A stretch of 42,580 bases of DNA from JBDSZL01 sp039925145 (GCA_039925145.1 JBDSZL010000016.1:1-42580); one strand, 5' to 3'; shown: positions 33,537-41,940, numbered from the stretch's first letter. Program-made: numbers and translations. Notes: generated by a model from the sequence alone, not told the origin.

Positions 33537-33579
33537 CACACGCCCTGACCGATCTCGGCACGCCTGGTCTCCGGCCGCG

Positions 33580-34803
33580 ATGAAGATTCTGCTGGTGACG
33601 CAGTACTTCTGGCCCGAGTCGTTTCGGGTGAACGATCTGGTGCGCGGCTGGGAAGCACGGGGGCATGAGGTGACGGTGCTGGCCGGCCTGCCGAATTATC
33701 CCTCGGGCCGGTTGTTCTCCGGCTACTCGTGGCGGGGTCCGTACCGCGAGTCATACGGCGCGGCCGCCGTCAGGCGTGTGCCGATTGTGACGCGCGGCGC
33801 GCGGCAGGGTTTTCGGCTGCTCGCCAACTACGTCTCCTTTGTGTTCTCCGCCATGGCGCTCGGGCCGCTGGTCGTGCGTGGCCGCTTCGATGTGGCATTT
33901 GCCTACGCGCCCTCCCCGATCACGATCTGCATTCCCGCGCTGTGGTTCAAGTTCCTGCGGGGCATGCCCGTCGCCTTCTGGGTACAGGATCTCTGGCCCG
34001 ACAACCTGCTGGCGGTTCGTCCCATCAGATCGCCCTGGCTGTTGAAGGCGATTACCGTGCTCTGTCGCGGCATCTACCGGCGGTGCGATCTGGTGCTCGT
34101 GCAGTCACCAGATTTCGTCGAGCCCATCGCGCGCGTCTGCCCTGAGGTCGGCGTGCTGCACGTGCTGCCGAACTGGGCCGACGATCACTACCAGCCTGGC
34201 GCCACCGAGGACTGGCCAGAGCGTCGAGAATGGCCTGCGGGCTTCAGCGTGATGTTCGCGGGCAACCTGGGATCCGCGCAGGGGCTCGAGGCTGTGCTCG
34301 ACGCGGCCGAGGCCCTTCGCGATGACAATGTTCACTGGGTGTTCATTGGCGATGGCAACCGCCGGGCCTGGCTCGAGACGCAGGTGCGCGAGCGAGGGCT
34401 CGGCTCGTTGGTCCACTTTCTGGGTTGGCGGCGCCCGGAGGTCATGCCACGGTATCTGTCGCTGGCCGACGCGCTGCTCGTGAGCCTGCGGCGCAACGCG
34501 AGTTTCGCGTCGACGATCCCGTCCAAGCTGCAGACCTCACTCGCGATGGGACGTCCCGTGCTCGCAGCATTGGGCGGCATCGGCGCGCGCATCGTCGCCG
34601 ACGCAGGTGCGGGCGTCGTGGTGGAGCAGGAGAATGGCGCGGCGCTGGCGGCCGGCGTTCGCGCGCTGCTCGACGCCGGGGCGGACGGACGCGCGCGGAT
34701 GGGACAGAATGGGCGCTCGTACGCCGTGCAGCATTTCGATCGCGAGACGCTGTTGACGCAGCTCGACGAGTGGCTGCAGGAGATGGTGGAGGCGCAGAGG
34801 TGA
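33580..34803 (+). CDS. wbuB: WbuB-like glycosyltransferase (GT4)
   Basis: ATG 33580 starts MKILLVTQYFWPESFRVNDL, the hallmark of WbuB-like transferases. The 407-residue protein continues with VTVLAGLPNYPSGRLFSGY, FWVQDLWPDNLLAV, and in the donor domain VMFAGNLGSAQGLEAVLDAAE and PSKLQTSLAMGRPVLAALGG. In E. coli O26 WbuB adds N-acetyl-L-fucosamine; here it is coupled by a GTGA overlap (34800-34803) to genes for a 2-acetamido-2,6-dideoxy-L-hexose, which agrees. The in-frame extension back to 33493 overlaps the previous gene and is unlikely. Confidence 0.88.
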   Translation: MKILLVTQYFWPESFRVNDLVRGWEARGHEVTVLAGLPNYPSGRLFSGYSWRGPYRESYGAAAVRRVPIVTRGARQGFRLLANYVSFVFSAMALGPLVVRGRFDVAFAYAPSPITICIPALWFKFLRGMPVAFWVQDLWPDNLLAVRPIRSPWLLKAITVLCRGIYRRCDLVLVQSPDFVEPIARVCPEVGVLHVLPNWADDHYQPGATEDWPERREWPAGFSVMFAGNLGSAQGLEAVLDAAEALRDDNVHWVFIGDGNRRAWLETQVRERGLGSLVHFLGWRRPEVMPRYLSLADALLVSLRRNASFASTIPSKLQTSLAMGRPVLAALGGIGARIVADAGAGVVVEQENGAALAAGVRALLDAGADGRARMGQNGRSYAVQHFDRETLLTQLDEWLQEMVEAQR

Positions 34804-35705
34804 AGGTTCTGATTCTAGGCGGCGATGGCATGCTCGGGCACCAACTGCTCAAGGCGTGGTCGGGCCGTCACGAGGTCCGGGCGACGCTCCGTCGGCCTGT
34901 CGAGAGCTATCGAGACTTCAGGCTCTTCAACGAAGGCAATGCCATCGGCGGCGTGGACGCATTCAACGCTGCGCGGCTGGCCAGCGTCATTCGCGACGTG
35001 GCGCCGGACGCTGTCGTCAACTGCATCGGCATCGTCAAACAGCGCGCGGACGCGAAAGCGGCGATTCCGTCGATCACGATCAACGCACTGCTGCCGCATC
35101 AGCTGCGTGAATGGTGCGAGGAGCTGGGTGCCCGGCTGATTCACCTCAGCACCGACTGCGTGTTCTCAGGTCGCCGTGGTGCGTATCTCGAGACCGACGT
35201 GCCCGATCCGGTCGATCTCTATGGGCGTTCGAAGCTGCTCGGTGAGGTCGCGGATACACCGGGGCTGACACTGCGCACATCGATCATCGGACTCGAGCTC
35301 AGCCGCAAGAGCGGCCTGATCGAGTGGTTCCTCGCCCAGCGCGGTATGATTCGTGGGTTTCGGCGCGCGGTGTATACGGGACTGACGACGATTGAGATGG
35401 CGCGGCTCGTCGAGCGGATTCTTGTAAGACATCCGTCACTGCACGGGGTTTGGCAGGTCGCGTCGGCGCCCATCAACAAGTATGAGCTGCTGGTGCGGCT
35501 CGCGCAGCGTCTGGGTCGGACCGACATCGAGATCGCCCCCGACGACGAGTTCGTGTGCGACCGAAGCCTGCTGTCCGATCGATTCGATGCTGAAACGGGG
35601 TACCGCGCACCGAGCTGGGACGACATGATTGACGAACTGGCGGGCGACATTCGCGCCCGGGCGCGCCCTGCGCCATCGGCGGACCGGGCGATCGAAACGG
35701 AGTAG
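34800..35705 (+). CDS. RmlD-like SDR, nucleotide-sugar 4-reductase
   Basis: GTG 34800 overlaps the WbuB stop (GTGA), with GGAGG about 8 bases upstream. The 301-residue protein has VLILGGDGMLGHQLLKAW (NAD(P) loop), VVNCIGIVKQRADAK, LIHLSTDCVFSGRRGAY and DLYGRSKLLGE with the YxxxK pair; this is the RmlD (dTDP-4-keto-rhamnose reductase) layout. The 4-keto sugar from the next gene's enzyme is the likely substrate. FnlB/WbjC/CapF, which serve L-FucNAc synthesis, are about 370 residues with a C-terminal cupin epimerase domain; that domain is absent here. The RmlD-like form is the one known from the L-RhaNAc/L-QuiNAc route (WbvR). Confidence 0.85.
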   Translation: MKVLILGGDGMLGHQLLKAWSGRHEVRATLRRPVESYRDFRLFNEGNAIGGVDAFNAARLASVIRDVAPDAVVNCIGIVKQRADAKAAIPSITINALLPHQLREWCEELGARLIHLSTDCVFSGRRGAYLETDVPDPVDLYGRSKLLGEVADTPGLTLRTSIIGLELSRKSGLIEWFLAQRGMIRGFRRAVYTGLTTIEMARLVERILVRHPSLHGVWQVASAPINKYELLVRLAQRLGRTDIEIAPDDEFVCDRSLLSDRFDAETGYRAPSWDDMIDELAGDIRARARPAPSADRAIETE

Positions 35706-35713
35706 ACGAGCGT

Positions 35714-36781
35714 ATGGATTTCACGGGCAAACGGATTCTCGTTACAGGAGGCACGGGATCACTCGGGAAAGTGCTCGTGCGCCGGTTGCTCGGGGGCGAG
35801 CGCGGGCTGCCGCGCAAAGTGATTATCCTGTCGAGAGACGAAGCCAAGCAGCACGAGATGCGGCTCGCCTATCAGCAGCGGCAGGTCGGCACCGACGAGG
35901 TGATCTACCGCAACTTCGAACAGATTCTCGAATTCCGGATCGGCGACGTGCGGTCGTATGCCGATGTCTGCGGCGCGGTCCGCGACTGCGAAATCGTGAT
36001 CAACGCCGCGGCGCTCAAGCAGGTGCCCACCTGCGAGTACTTTCCCGAACAGGCCGTGTTGACCAATTGCGACGGGGCGGCCAACGTGGTCCGCGCCATC
36101 GGCGACCTGCGGGTCCCGGTCGAAGTGGTCGTGGGCATCAGCACCGACAAGGCCTGCAAGCCGGTCAACGTGATGGGCATGTCGAAGGCGGTGGCCGAGC
36201 GCATTTTCACGGCCGCCAACGTCTTGAACACGCGCACGCGGTTCGTCTGCGTGCGGTACGGCAATGTCCTGGCCTCGCGCGGCTCGGTTCTGCCGCTCTT
36301 CCATCAGCAGATCCGCAGCGGCGGCCCGGTCACCATCACGGCCGAGACCATGACGCGATTCCTCATGACGCTCGATCAGGCGGTCGACACGGTGTTCGAA
36401 GCCGTCGAGCACGCCGCGCCTGGAGAAGTCGTCATCCCGGATGCGCCGTCTGCCGTCGTGCTCGACATCGCGCGCGCGCTCATCGGCGACCGCGGCACCG
36501 AGATTCGGATCACCGGAGTGCGGCCAGGTGAGAAGGAGCACGAGATCCTCGTATCCGATGAGGAGTGCCGCCACACGTACCGGCGGGGCGACTATTACGC
36601 CATCGCGCCGATGCTCCCGGAGCTGCGGTCCCCGCTCACGTCTGGACAGCCGCCGCTCAGCCGCGAATACAGCTCCGCTGACGCGCCGGGTGACCTCGCG
36701 GAAACGATTACCCTCCTGCGCAAGAACAAGCTGATGCTCGATCAGGTCGATCTGGTGGCCGGCACCGAGCTGCTCCGATGA
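35714..36781 (+). CDS. fnlA: UDP-GlcNAc 4,6-dehydratase/5-epimerase (FnlA/WbjB/CapE-like)
   Basis: The 355-residue soluble enzyme has ILVTGGTGSLGKVLVRRLL (NADP loop), VINAAALKQVPTCEYFP, VGISTDKACKPVNVMGMSKAVAER, RYGNVLASRGSVLPLF and GVRPGEKEHEILVSDEE. In the active site Met replaces the Tyr of YxxxK, as in CapD/FlaA1/CapE proteins. The family removes water from UDP-GlcNAc and inverts C5, giving a UDP-4-keto-6-deoxy-L-hexosamine. It is soluble, unlike the membrane-bound paralogue at 25354-27252. It overlaps the 2-epimerase by ATGA (36778-36781). Confidence 0.9.
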   Translation: MDFTGKRILVTGGTGSLGKVLVRRLLGGERGLPRKVIILSRDEAKQHEMRLAYQQRQVGTDEVIYRNFEQILEFRIGDVRSYADVCGAVRDCEIVINAAALKQVPTCEYFPEQAVLTNCDGAANVVRAIGDLRVPVEVVVGISTDKACKPVNVMGMSKAVAERIFTAANVLNTRTRFVCVRYGNVLASRGSVLPLFHQQIRSGGPVTITAETMTRFLMTLDQAVDTVFEAVEHAAPGEVVIPDAPSAVVLDIARALIGDRGTEIRITGVRPGEKEHEILVSDEECRHTYRRGDYYAIAPMLPELRSPLTSGQPPLSREYSSADAPGDLAETITLLRKNKLMLDQVDLVAGTELLR

Positions 36782-37950
36782 CCAGCGCCCGCGGCTCCGC
36801 CGGGCGCGATCGCCTGTCGGTGATGACCATCGTCGGCACGCGTCCGGAGCTCATCAAGATGAGCCGGGTTATCGCCGAGCTCGATCGGCACACGCGCCAC
36901 ACGCTGGTCCATACGGGTCAGAACTTCGACGATGGGTTGAACGGCGTGTTCTTCCGGGAGCTCGCCATCCGGACTCCAGATCATTTCCTGGAAGTGGCCG
37001 ATCGCACCGCGGCGCGCACGATCGCGAACGTCATCGTGAAGACCGACGAACTGCTCGACCGCGTGAAGCCCGAAGCCCTTGTGATCTACGGCGACACGAA
37101 CAGCTGCCTGGCCGCCATCGCCGCCAAGCGGCGCAGGATTCCCGTGTTCCACCTCGAGGCGGGCAATCGCTGTTTCGACGAACGGGTGCCGGAAGAGATC
37201 AACCGTCGCATCATCGATCACATCAGCGACATCAATCTGCCGCTCACCGAGCACGCGCGGCAATACCTGCTGGCGGAAGGCCTGCGTCCGGAGACGGTCA
37301 TCAAGATTGGATCCACGATGCGGGAGGTGCTGGCCCACTACGAGCCCGGCATCGCCGCGAGCGACGTGCTGGCGCGTCTGACACTCGCACCAGGCCGCTA
37401 CGTCGTTGTCAGTGCGCACCGGGAGGAAAACGTCGACGACCCGGAGCGTCTGGCCGGGCTGCTGGCGGCCCTCGACGTGGTGGCCAGACGATATCGTCGG
37501 CGCATCGTGATGTCCACGCATCCGCGGACGCGCAAGCGGTTGACGGCACTCAGCCGCCGGACGGGAGCCGTCAAGGGGAGTGCGATCGAGTTTCTGCCGC
37601 CCTTCGGGTTCTTCGATTGGATTCGATTGCAACGCGATGCCTTCTGCGTGATCTCGGACAGCGGCACGCTGAGTGAGGAGGCCGCGCTGCTGCGGTGTCC
37701 CGCGGTGATGATTCGGGAGGCGCATGAACGGCCGGAGGCGATGGAGGCCGGTGTGACGATTCTCGGCGGCGTCACCGCGAGGCGGCTGGTCCAGGCGGTC
37801 GAGCTCGCCACGTCGCAGGCACCGATGACCAGCACCGAAATCCCGGTGTTGGACTACGCCGAGCACGACGTGGCGCGGAAGGTCGTGCGAATCGTCCTGA
37901 GTTACACCGATTACATCCGTCGAACGAAGTGGTTCGAAGGGCCTGGGTGA
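36778..37950 (+). CDS. fnlC: Non-hydrolysing UDP-N-acetylhexosamine 2-epimerase (FnlC/WbjD-like)
   Basis: ATG 36778 overlaps the previous stop. The 390-residue GT-B-like enzyme has IVGTRPELIKMSRVIAEL, HTGQNFDD, VIYGDTNSCLAAIAAKRRRIPVFHLEAGNRCFDERVPEEINRRIIDHISDINLP, SAHREENVDDP and CVISDSGTLSEEAALLRCP. The family inverts C2 of UDP-sugars through 2-acetamidoglucal. The LEAGNRCFDERVPEE form (Asn rather than Leu after Gly) distinguishes the FnlC/CapG branch from WecB. It would finish UDP-L-QuiNAc or UDP-L-FucNAc in the cytoplasm. Confidence 0.9.
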   Translation: MTSARGSAGRDRLSVMTIVGTRPELIKMSRVIAELDRHTRHTLVHTGQNFDDGLNGVFFRELAIRTPDHFLEVADRTAARTIANVIVKTDELLDRVKPEALVIYGDTNSCLAAIAAKRRRIPVFHLEAGNRCFDERVPEEINRRIIDHISDINLPLTEHARQYLLAEGLRPETVIKIGSTMREVLAHYEPGIAASDVLARLTLAPGRYVVVSAHREENVDDPERLAGLLAALDVVARRYRRRIVMSTHPRTRKRLTALSRRTGAVKGSAIEFLPPFGFFDWIRLQRDAFCVISDSGTLSEEAALLRCPAVMIREAHERPEAMEAGVTILGGVTARRLVQAVELATSQAPMTSTEIPVLDYAEHDVARKVVRIVLSYTDYIRRTKWFEGPG

Positions 37951-37951
37951 C

Positions 37952-38953
37952 ATGCCGAGTGGCCGCTGTCTGGTGACCGGCGCCACCGGATTCGTCGGCA
38001 GGGTCCTCGTGGATCGCCTCGTGGCGGGCGGGTCGACAGTGCGCGGACTGTCGCGCTCGAGCCCTGCACGCTCTCACGCCGATCTCCTCCACGAGCAGGA
38101 CCATGTCGCGATCGATCTCTCGGTCGCGCCTCCGCAGCCTCACATCTTCGACGGGGTCGACACTGTGTACCATCTGGCCGCCAAAACGCACGACTCGCGT
38201 GAAGGTCCGGGTAGCGAGGGCGAGTACTGGCGTCTGAATGTCACGGCCACCGAGGCACTCTTGCGAGCGATGGAAGGCTCTTCGGTCCGGCGCGTGGTCT
38301 TCGCGAGCAGCGTGAAGGCCGTGGACGAAGGCGGCCCCGTTGAAGTGGACGAGACAAAGCCGCCGGCCCCTGAGACCGCGTACGGCAAGTCGAAACGCGC
38401 AGCAGAAGAGCGGGTCATGGAGGCGGGCCTCCGCGGCGGCTTCGAGGCAGTCTGTGTACGCCTTCCATTGGTCTATGGGCCCGGGCAGAAGGGGAACCTG
38501 CAACGGATGATGGCGGCCATCGAACGCGGACGTTTTCCGCCTCCGCCGCACACACCGAATCGGCGCAGTCTGCTGCACGTCGACAACGCGGTCGACGCGC
38601 TGGTGCTTGCTGGCGCTCATCACGGTGCGGCCGGCCAGATCTATTTCGTGACGGACGCAGCGCCCTACTCCACACGCCAGATCTACGACGCCATGCGCGA
38701 AGCGCTCGGACTCGAGCCTGGGAAATGGAGCGTGCCCGAGGCCGCATTCCGTGCGCTCGCCGCAACGGGCGACGTCGCGCGACGCGCGCTGGGCCGGCGG
38801 GTCGGGTTCGACTCCGACGCCTTTCAGAAGCTTCTGGGCTCCGCGTGGTACAGCAGCGCGAAGATCGCGCGCGAGCTCGGTTATCGCCCCGTCCTCGATC
38901 TTCGAGGCAGCATGCCGGCGATCGTGGCCAGCTACCGCTCCACAGCGTCGTGA
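37952..38953 (+). CDS. NAD(P)-dependent epimerase/reductase (WbpV-like extended SDR)
   Basis: ATG 37952 follows the 2-epimerase stop by one base. The 333-residue protein has CLVTGATGFVGRVLVDRLV, VYHLAAKTHDS, VVFASSVKAVDEG (catalytic Ser), TAYGKSKRAAEE (YxxxK) and RLPLVYGPGQKGNL. Its placement just before a WbpL-like initiating transferase, as in Pseudomonas wbpV-wbpL, suggests that it reduces the 4-keto sugar made by the WbpM-like dehydratase to UDP-D-QuiNAc (or D-FucNAc). A generic 4-epimerase is the alternative. It overlaps the next gene by GTGA at 38950-38953. Confidence 0.8.
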   Translation: MPSGRCLVTGATGFVGRVLVDRLVAGGSTVRGLSRSSPARSHADLLHEQDHVAIDLSVAPPQPHIFDGVDTVYHLAAKTHDSREGPGSEGEYWRLNVTATEALLRAMEGSSVRRVVFASSVKAVDEGGPVEVDETKPPAPETAYGKSKRAAEERVMEAGLRGGFEAVCVRLPLVYGPGQKGNLQRMMAAIERGRFPPPPHTPNRRSLLHVDNAVDALVLAGAHHGAAGQIYFVTDAAPYSTRQIYDAMREALGLEPGKWSVPEAAFRALAATGDVARRALGRRVGFDSDAFQKLLGSAWYSSAKIARELGYRPVLDLRGSMPAIVASYRSTAS

Positions 38954-39993
38954 GTGTGCCCGCCAATCTGACGATGTGGCTGATTCCGCTTGCGGCGGCG
39001 TTCTTCGTCTCTGCCCTGGCGGTGCGGGCGGTCGAGCGTCACGCGCGCCAGCTCCGACTGGTGGACATCCCGAACCAGCGCAGCTCCCACCTCACCCCAC
39101 GGGCACGGGGCGGCGGGATCGGCGTCGTCACCGGACTGATAGCTGGTCTGGCCGTGGCTGAGCTGCTCGGCTGGAATTCTGCGCCTCCTGTCTGGACGTG
39201 TCTGGTGGGCACCGCTCTTTTTGCGGCGTTGGGGCTGTGGGACGACGTGCGGCAACTGGCGGTGCTGCCGCGGCTCACGTCACAAGTCATTGTCGCTGTC
39301 GTCATCGTGGCCGTGTTGGGAGGATTTGCGCGGCTGCCCCTGCCGCCGCCCCTCGATGTCGCGCTCGGTTGGGCTGGTGTGCCGCTGGCGGTTCTCTGGC
39401 TGATCGGCGTGACGAACTTCTTCAACTTCATGGACGGCGCCGATTGACTGGCCGGCGGACAGGCCGTGCTGTCGCTAGCGGTGGCAGGCTGGGCTCTGTG
39501 GCCTGGTTCTGGCGCAGGGCTGGCTCTCTGTGGCGCCAGCGCGACGCTTGCGTTCCTGATGCGAAACTGGCCGCCCGCGCGCATTTTTCTTGGTGACGTC
39601 GGCAGCTCGGGACTGGGTTTCCTACTTGCCGCGCTGCCATTTGCGGGACCGATGGATCGGCGCGAAGACCTCGCACTGCTGATCGCCACGAGCCTGGCGT
39701 TGTTTCTCTGCGACCCGTTGTTGACGCTTGCCATGCGGACCAGCCGCGGTGAGCCGATTGGGCAGGCGCATCGCGATCATGCCTACCAGCGCCTGTTCAC
39801 GCCGGGTGAGTCGCATCGGCGCGTCGTGTTGATGCTGCTGGCGGCGGGCGTCATTCTGTCGATTCTTGGAGCGGTGGCCTACGGCGACCGGTCACGCAGC
39901 TGGTGGGTGCTCGGCGGCGCCGGAGCCATCGTGGCGGGCGAATGGGCGGCGGCGCATCTGACGCGCCGACGCCATGGGGGCAGCCAGACGTAG
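38950..39993 (+). pseudogene. wbpL: WbpL/WecA-like undecaprenyl-phosphate sugar-1-phosphate transferase, interrupted by an in-frame TGA
   Basis: GTG 38950 overlaps the previous stop. Frame-consistent translation spans 347 codons but codon 166 (39445-39447) is TGA. Before it: LGLWDDVRQLAVLPRLTSQ (Mg-binding DD) and FFNFMDGAD. After it, in the same frame: LAGGQAVLSLAVAG, NWPPARIFLGDVGSSGLGFLLAA and GQAHRDHAYQRLF. Family members read MDGxDGLAGGE, so TGA sits where Gly (GGA) belongs. One G-to-T change explains it. The intact enzyme would have about 10 helices and start the lipid-linked repeat unit. As written it would be a 165-residue fragment lacking catalytic residues, unless the stop is read through or is a sequence error. 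Confidence 0.88.
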
Positions 39994-40024
39994 GGGCCTG
40001 CATCACCCGGCAGGGCGCGGCGAT

Positions 40025-40825
40025 TCAGAGCAGTACGCGCGCCCGCTCCGGCGCCACTTCGAGCCGGTCGGTGAACTGCACCGCCGCCACGTGAATCAGC
40101 CCATCGTCTTTCGACTCGTACATCTGTTCGTCGGCGAGCCGCACCAATTCTTTCGCGAGCGCCGTCGCGGCCATCGTGGGCCTGGAGTACGGCAGCTCGT
40201 ATACGACGCCCCCGATGGCGGTGGTCAGCCGAATGGGCGCGTGGTAGCCGCGCGCGCGCTGGTGTTCCGGATCCTCGATGCGCCGCTTGAGACGCGGCGC
40301 GATCGCCTCGATGTCGGCCGCGTCGCTGAGCTCGAGCGCGACCAGGAACTCGTCGCCGCCGTGGCGTGCGATGGAGTAGTCGTCCATCGCCTCCGCCTTC
40401 ATGACGACATCGGTCTGCCGGTCGACGCGAAGCGCCTCGCGCAGAATGCGGCCGACCGCGCTCAACGCCTGATCGCCCGCCGCGTGGCCGCAGGTGTCGT
40501 TGATGCGCTTGAGATTGTTCAGATCGATGAAGAGGACAGCGACAGCGGTCGTGGTGGGCAGGTCGGCACCCGACAGCAGGCGCGTGAGGTGAACCTGAAA
40601 CGGGCGCCGGCGCGCCAGACCCGTCGATTCGTCGAACGCGTAGGCGCGCTGTTCGCGGCGCCAGATGGTCTCGATGATCTCGAGGGTTTCCTCGTGCTCT
40701 TTCCCGAGTGGCAAGAAATCATCGACGAACTGCTGATGCCATTCCCACGGCAGGCGAGCGGACCATTTGTCGACCAGCGCGTTGAGACGTTCAGCGAATG
40801 GGGAGAGTGGTTTGCTGCTGGGCAA
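40025..40825 (-). CDS. GGDEF-domain protein (probable diguanylate cyclase)
   Basis: The 266-residue protein starts at TTG 40825. The choice is decided by AGGAGG six bases before it and by the absence of a better in-frame ATG. Residues 1-75 are helical and may form a sensory or dimer part. The GGDEF domain begins at DESTGLARRRPFQVHLTRLL, has VLFIDLNNLKRINDTCGH (Mg Asp) and ARHGGDEFLVALE (active site). DEQMYESKDDG is the usual closing helix. The segment before GGDEF is longer than usual and shows no RxxD inhibitory site, so product feedback may be absent. It has no membrane helices and should be cytosolic. Confidence 0.85.
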   Translation of the reverse strand: MPSSKPLSPFAERLNALVDKWSARLPWEWHQQFVDDFLPLGKEHEETLEIIETIWRREQRAYAFDESTGLARRRPFQVHLTRLLSGADLPTTTAVAVLFIDLNNLKRINDTCGHAAGDQALSAVGRILREALRVDRQTDVVMKAEAMDDYSIARHGGDEFLVALELSDAADIEAIAPRLKRRIEDPEHQRARGYHAPIRLTTAIGGVVYELPYSRPTMAATALAKELVRLADEQMYESKDDGLIHVAAVQFTDRLEVAPERARVLL

Positions 40826-41259
40826 CGGCGTCCTCCTGAGTCAGAACCGTGCTACACCGACGGCACGGCTGCAACGCACTCCCGCGACGAGGTCGTGAGA
40901 TCTTCGGCGCAAGGCCAGACACGATCGTACGGGAGCACGGTCTGATTGCTCTGGGGAACTATTGAGCTATCGGCTCGGCATCCGAGGGGGTTTAAGAGCC
41001 CCGCCGGACACGCGACCCGAACTCCGTGTCCGAATTCCATCACAGTTTGGGCGGCCGCGGCGCTCATTCGGCAAGTTGATCGTGTCGTTTCCGATACACG
41101 ATGCGGCCCGGCGTGCGCGCTCGCCGGCCAGCGCGCCGAACAACAGGCCGATGGACAGGAACAGCGGGAGCCGGGGTTATCGACCAGTCTCACGCGCGAG
41201 ATGGGGGACATTGCGCACGGCCGCACGCGTCGATGCGGCCGTGCGCGGAAACGCCACGG
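40826..41259. other. 434-base non-coding stretch with stacked hairpins
   Basis: The stretch holds the ribosome site of the GGDEF gene and, at 40974-41032, three adjacent stem-loops: CTCGG/CCGAG (40974-40986), GGGG/CCCC (40987-41002) and an 8-base perfect stem CGGACACG/CGTGTCCG with a 12-base loop (41005-41032). The rest (41050-41259) is GC-rich with open frames in several phases, none with a ribosome site or recognisable protein. On the minus strand it would form the GGDEF leader and the PEBP trailer. Confidence 0.4.
40974..41032. ncRNA. Candidate structured RNA element (three consecutive hairpins)
   Basis: Three GC-rich stem-loops lie in tandem with gaps of at most two bases. The middle loop (TTTAAGA) looks like an anticodon loop, but no acceptor or T arm can be built. 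It could be a leader element for the GGDEF gene (minus strand), a terminator of the PEBP gene, or a degenerate tRNA-like relic. Family unknown. Confidence 0.25.
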
Positions 41260-41898
41260 CTATTGCGCGGGCCCGTGGAAGCGGCCGAAGAAGCCGGCCT
41301 TGCCGACCACGTGACCGTCCATCGCTTTCAGCAGTTCTTCGCGAGTCGTCGTCGCTGGCAACGTCAGCTTCGTGTCGAGCGCGTAGAACTCGAAGACGTA
41401 ATGATGGAAGGGACCCGGGCCGGCGCCGGGCCCAAAGTATCCGCCGGCGCCGTTCCGCCGCCCGAGCCCCGGACCATGCACGGTGCCGTCGGGCAAATCG
41501 CCGGGGGCGAGGCCCTCGGGCAGGCCCTTGGCCGTCGCGGGGATGTTGAACGCAGTCCAGTGCAGCGTGTCCGCTGTGCCTCTCATGCTCGAGTTCTCGA
41601 TGTCGTGAAAGATCACGGCGTACGACTGAAGCGTCGCGGGCGCCGCTCCCGGCGCGGTGCCGGTGAACCACTGGAATTCAAAGGCTGGCGACTTGTTGTC
41701 GCCGCGCGAGGCATGACGCATCGGAATCTCACCGCCGTCGGGCCAGGCCGTGCTGGTGACCGAGAGCCGTGGCTGCCCGCCTCCCGGCGGTCCGGCAGGT
41801 GCCCGCGGGGTCTGCGCGGCGGGTTGAGGCGCTTGTGCCATCAGGACAGCCGGAAGCAGGAACGCGCTCGCTGCCAGCATGCGGAAGAGTGTCTTCAT
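41260..41898 (-). CDS. Exported YbhB/YbcL-type PEBP (Raf kinase inhibitor-like) protein
   Basis: ATG 41898 is preceded by AAGGAG at 8 bases and was preferred to a TTG six bases upstream. The 212-residue product has a signal peptide (1-23), a Pro/Gln/Ala/Gly linker (24-45) and the PEBP fold. DNKSPAFEFQWF carries the DxSPxxxW-like pocket motif, YAVIFHDIENSSMRG and LHWTAFNIPATAKGLPEG follow, and the GPGPFHHYVFEFYALDTKL core strand ends the pocket. Bacterial members of this family bind small anionic ligands; no enzymatic role is established. A Gly/Arg insert (GRRNGAGGYFGPGAGPG) replaces the short GYxGPxPP loop. Confidence 0.85.
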   Translation of the reverse strand: MKTLFRMLAASAFLLPAVLMAQAPQPAAQTPRAPAGPPGGGQPRLSVTSTAWPDGGEIPMRHASRGDNKSPAFEFQWFTGTAPGAAPATLQSYAVIFHDIENSSMRGTADTLHWTAFNIPATAKGLPEGLAPGDLPDGTVHGPGLGRRNGAGGYFGPGAGPGPFHHYVFEFYALDTKLTLPATTTREELLKAMDGHVVGKAGFFGRFHGPAQ

Positions 41899-41940
41899 CG
41901 GCAATCTCCTTGAGTGGGTTGGAAGAGGGCAAGCCTAACA

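Noticed and set aside
39445..39447. UGA recoded as glycine (SR1/Gracilibacteria code) or as selenocysteine
   Set aside because: TGA ends many intact genes in this window (for example 4357, 31472, 37950), so it is a normal stop; the family has Gly, not Cys/Sec, at this place and no SECIS-like hairpin follows.
40950..41045. c-di-GMP riboswitch before the GGDEF gene
   Set aside because: No GEMM-I-like GGCAAACC or GNAA tetraloop receptor pattern is visible on the minus strand.
40951..41050. tRNA-Leu(UAA)-like gene
   Set aside because: The TTTAAGA loop fits an anticodon loop, but there is no GGTTCGA-type T arm, no 7-base acceptor pairing and the third stem is too long.
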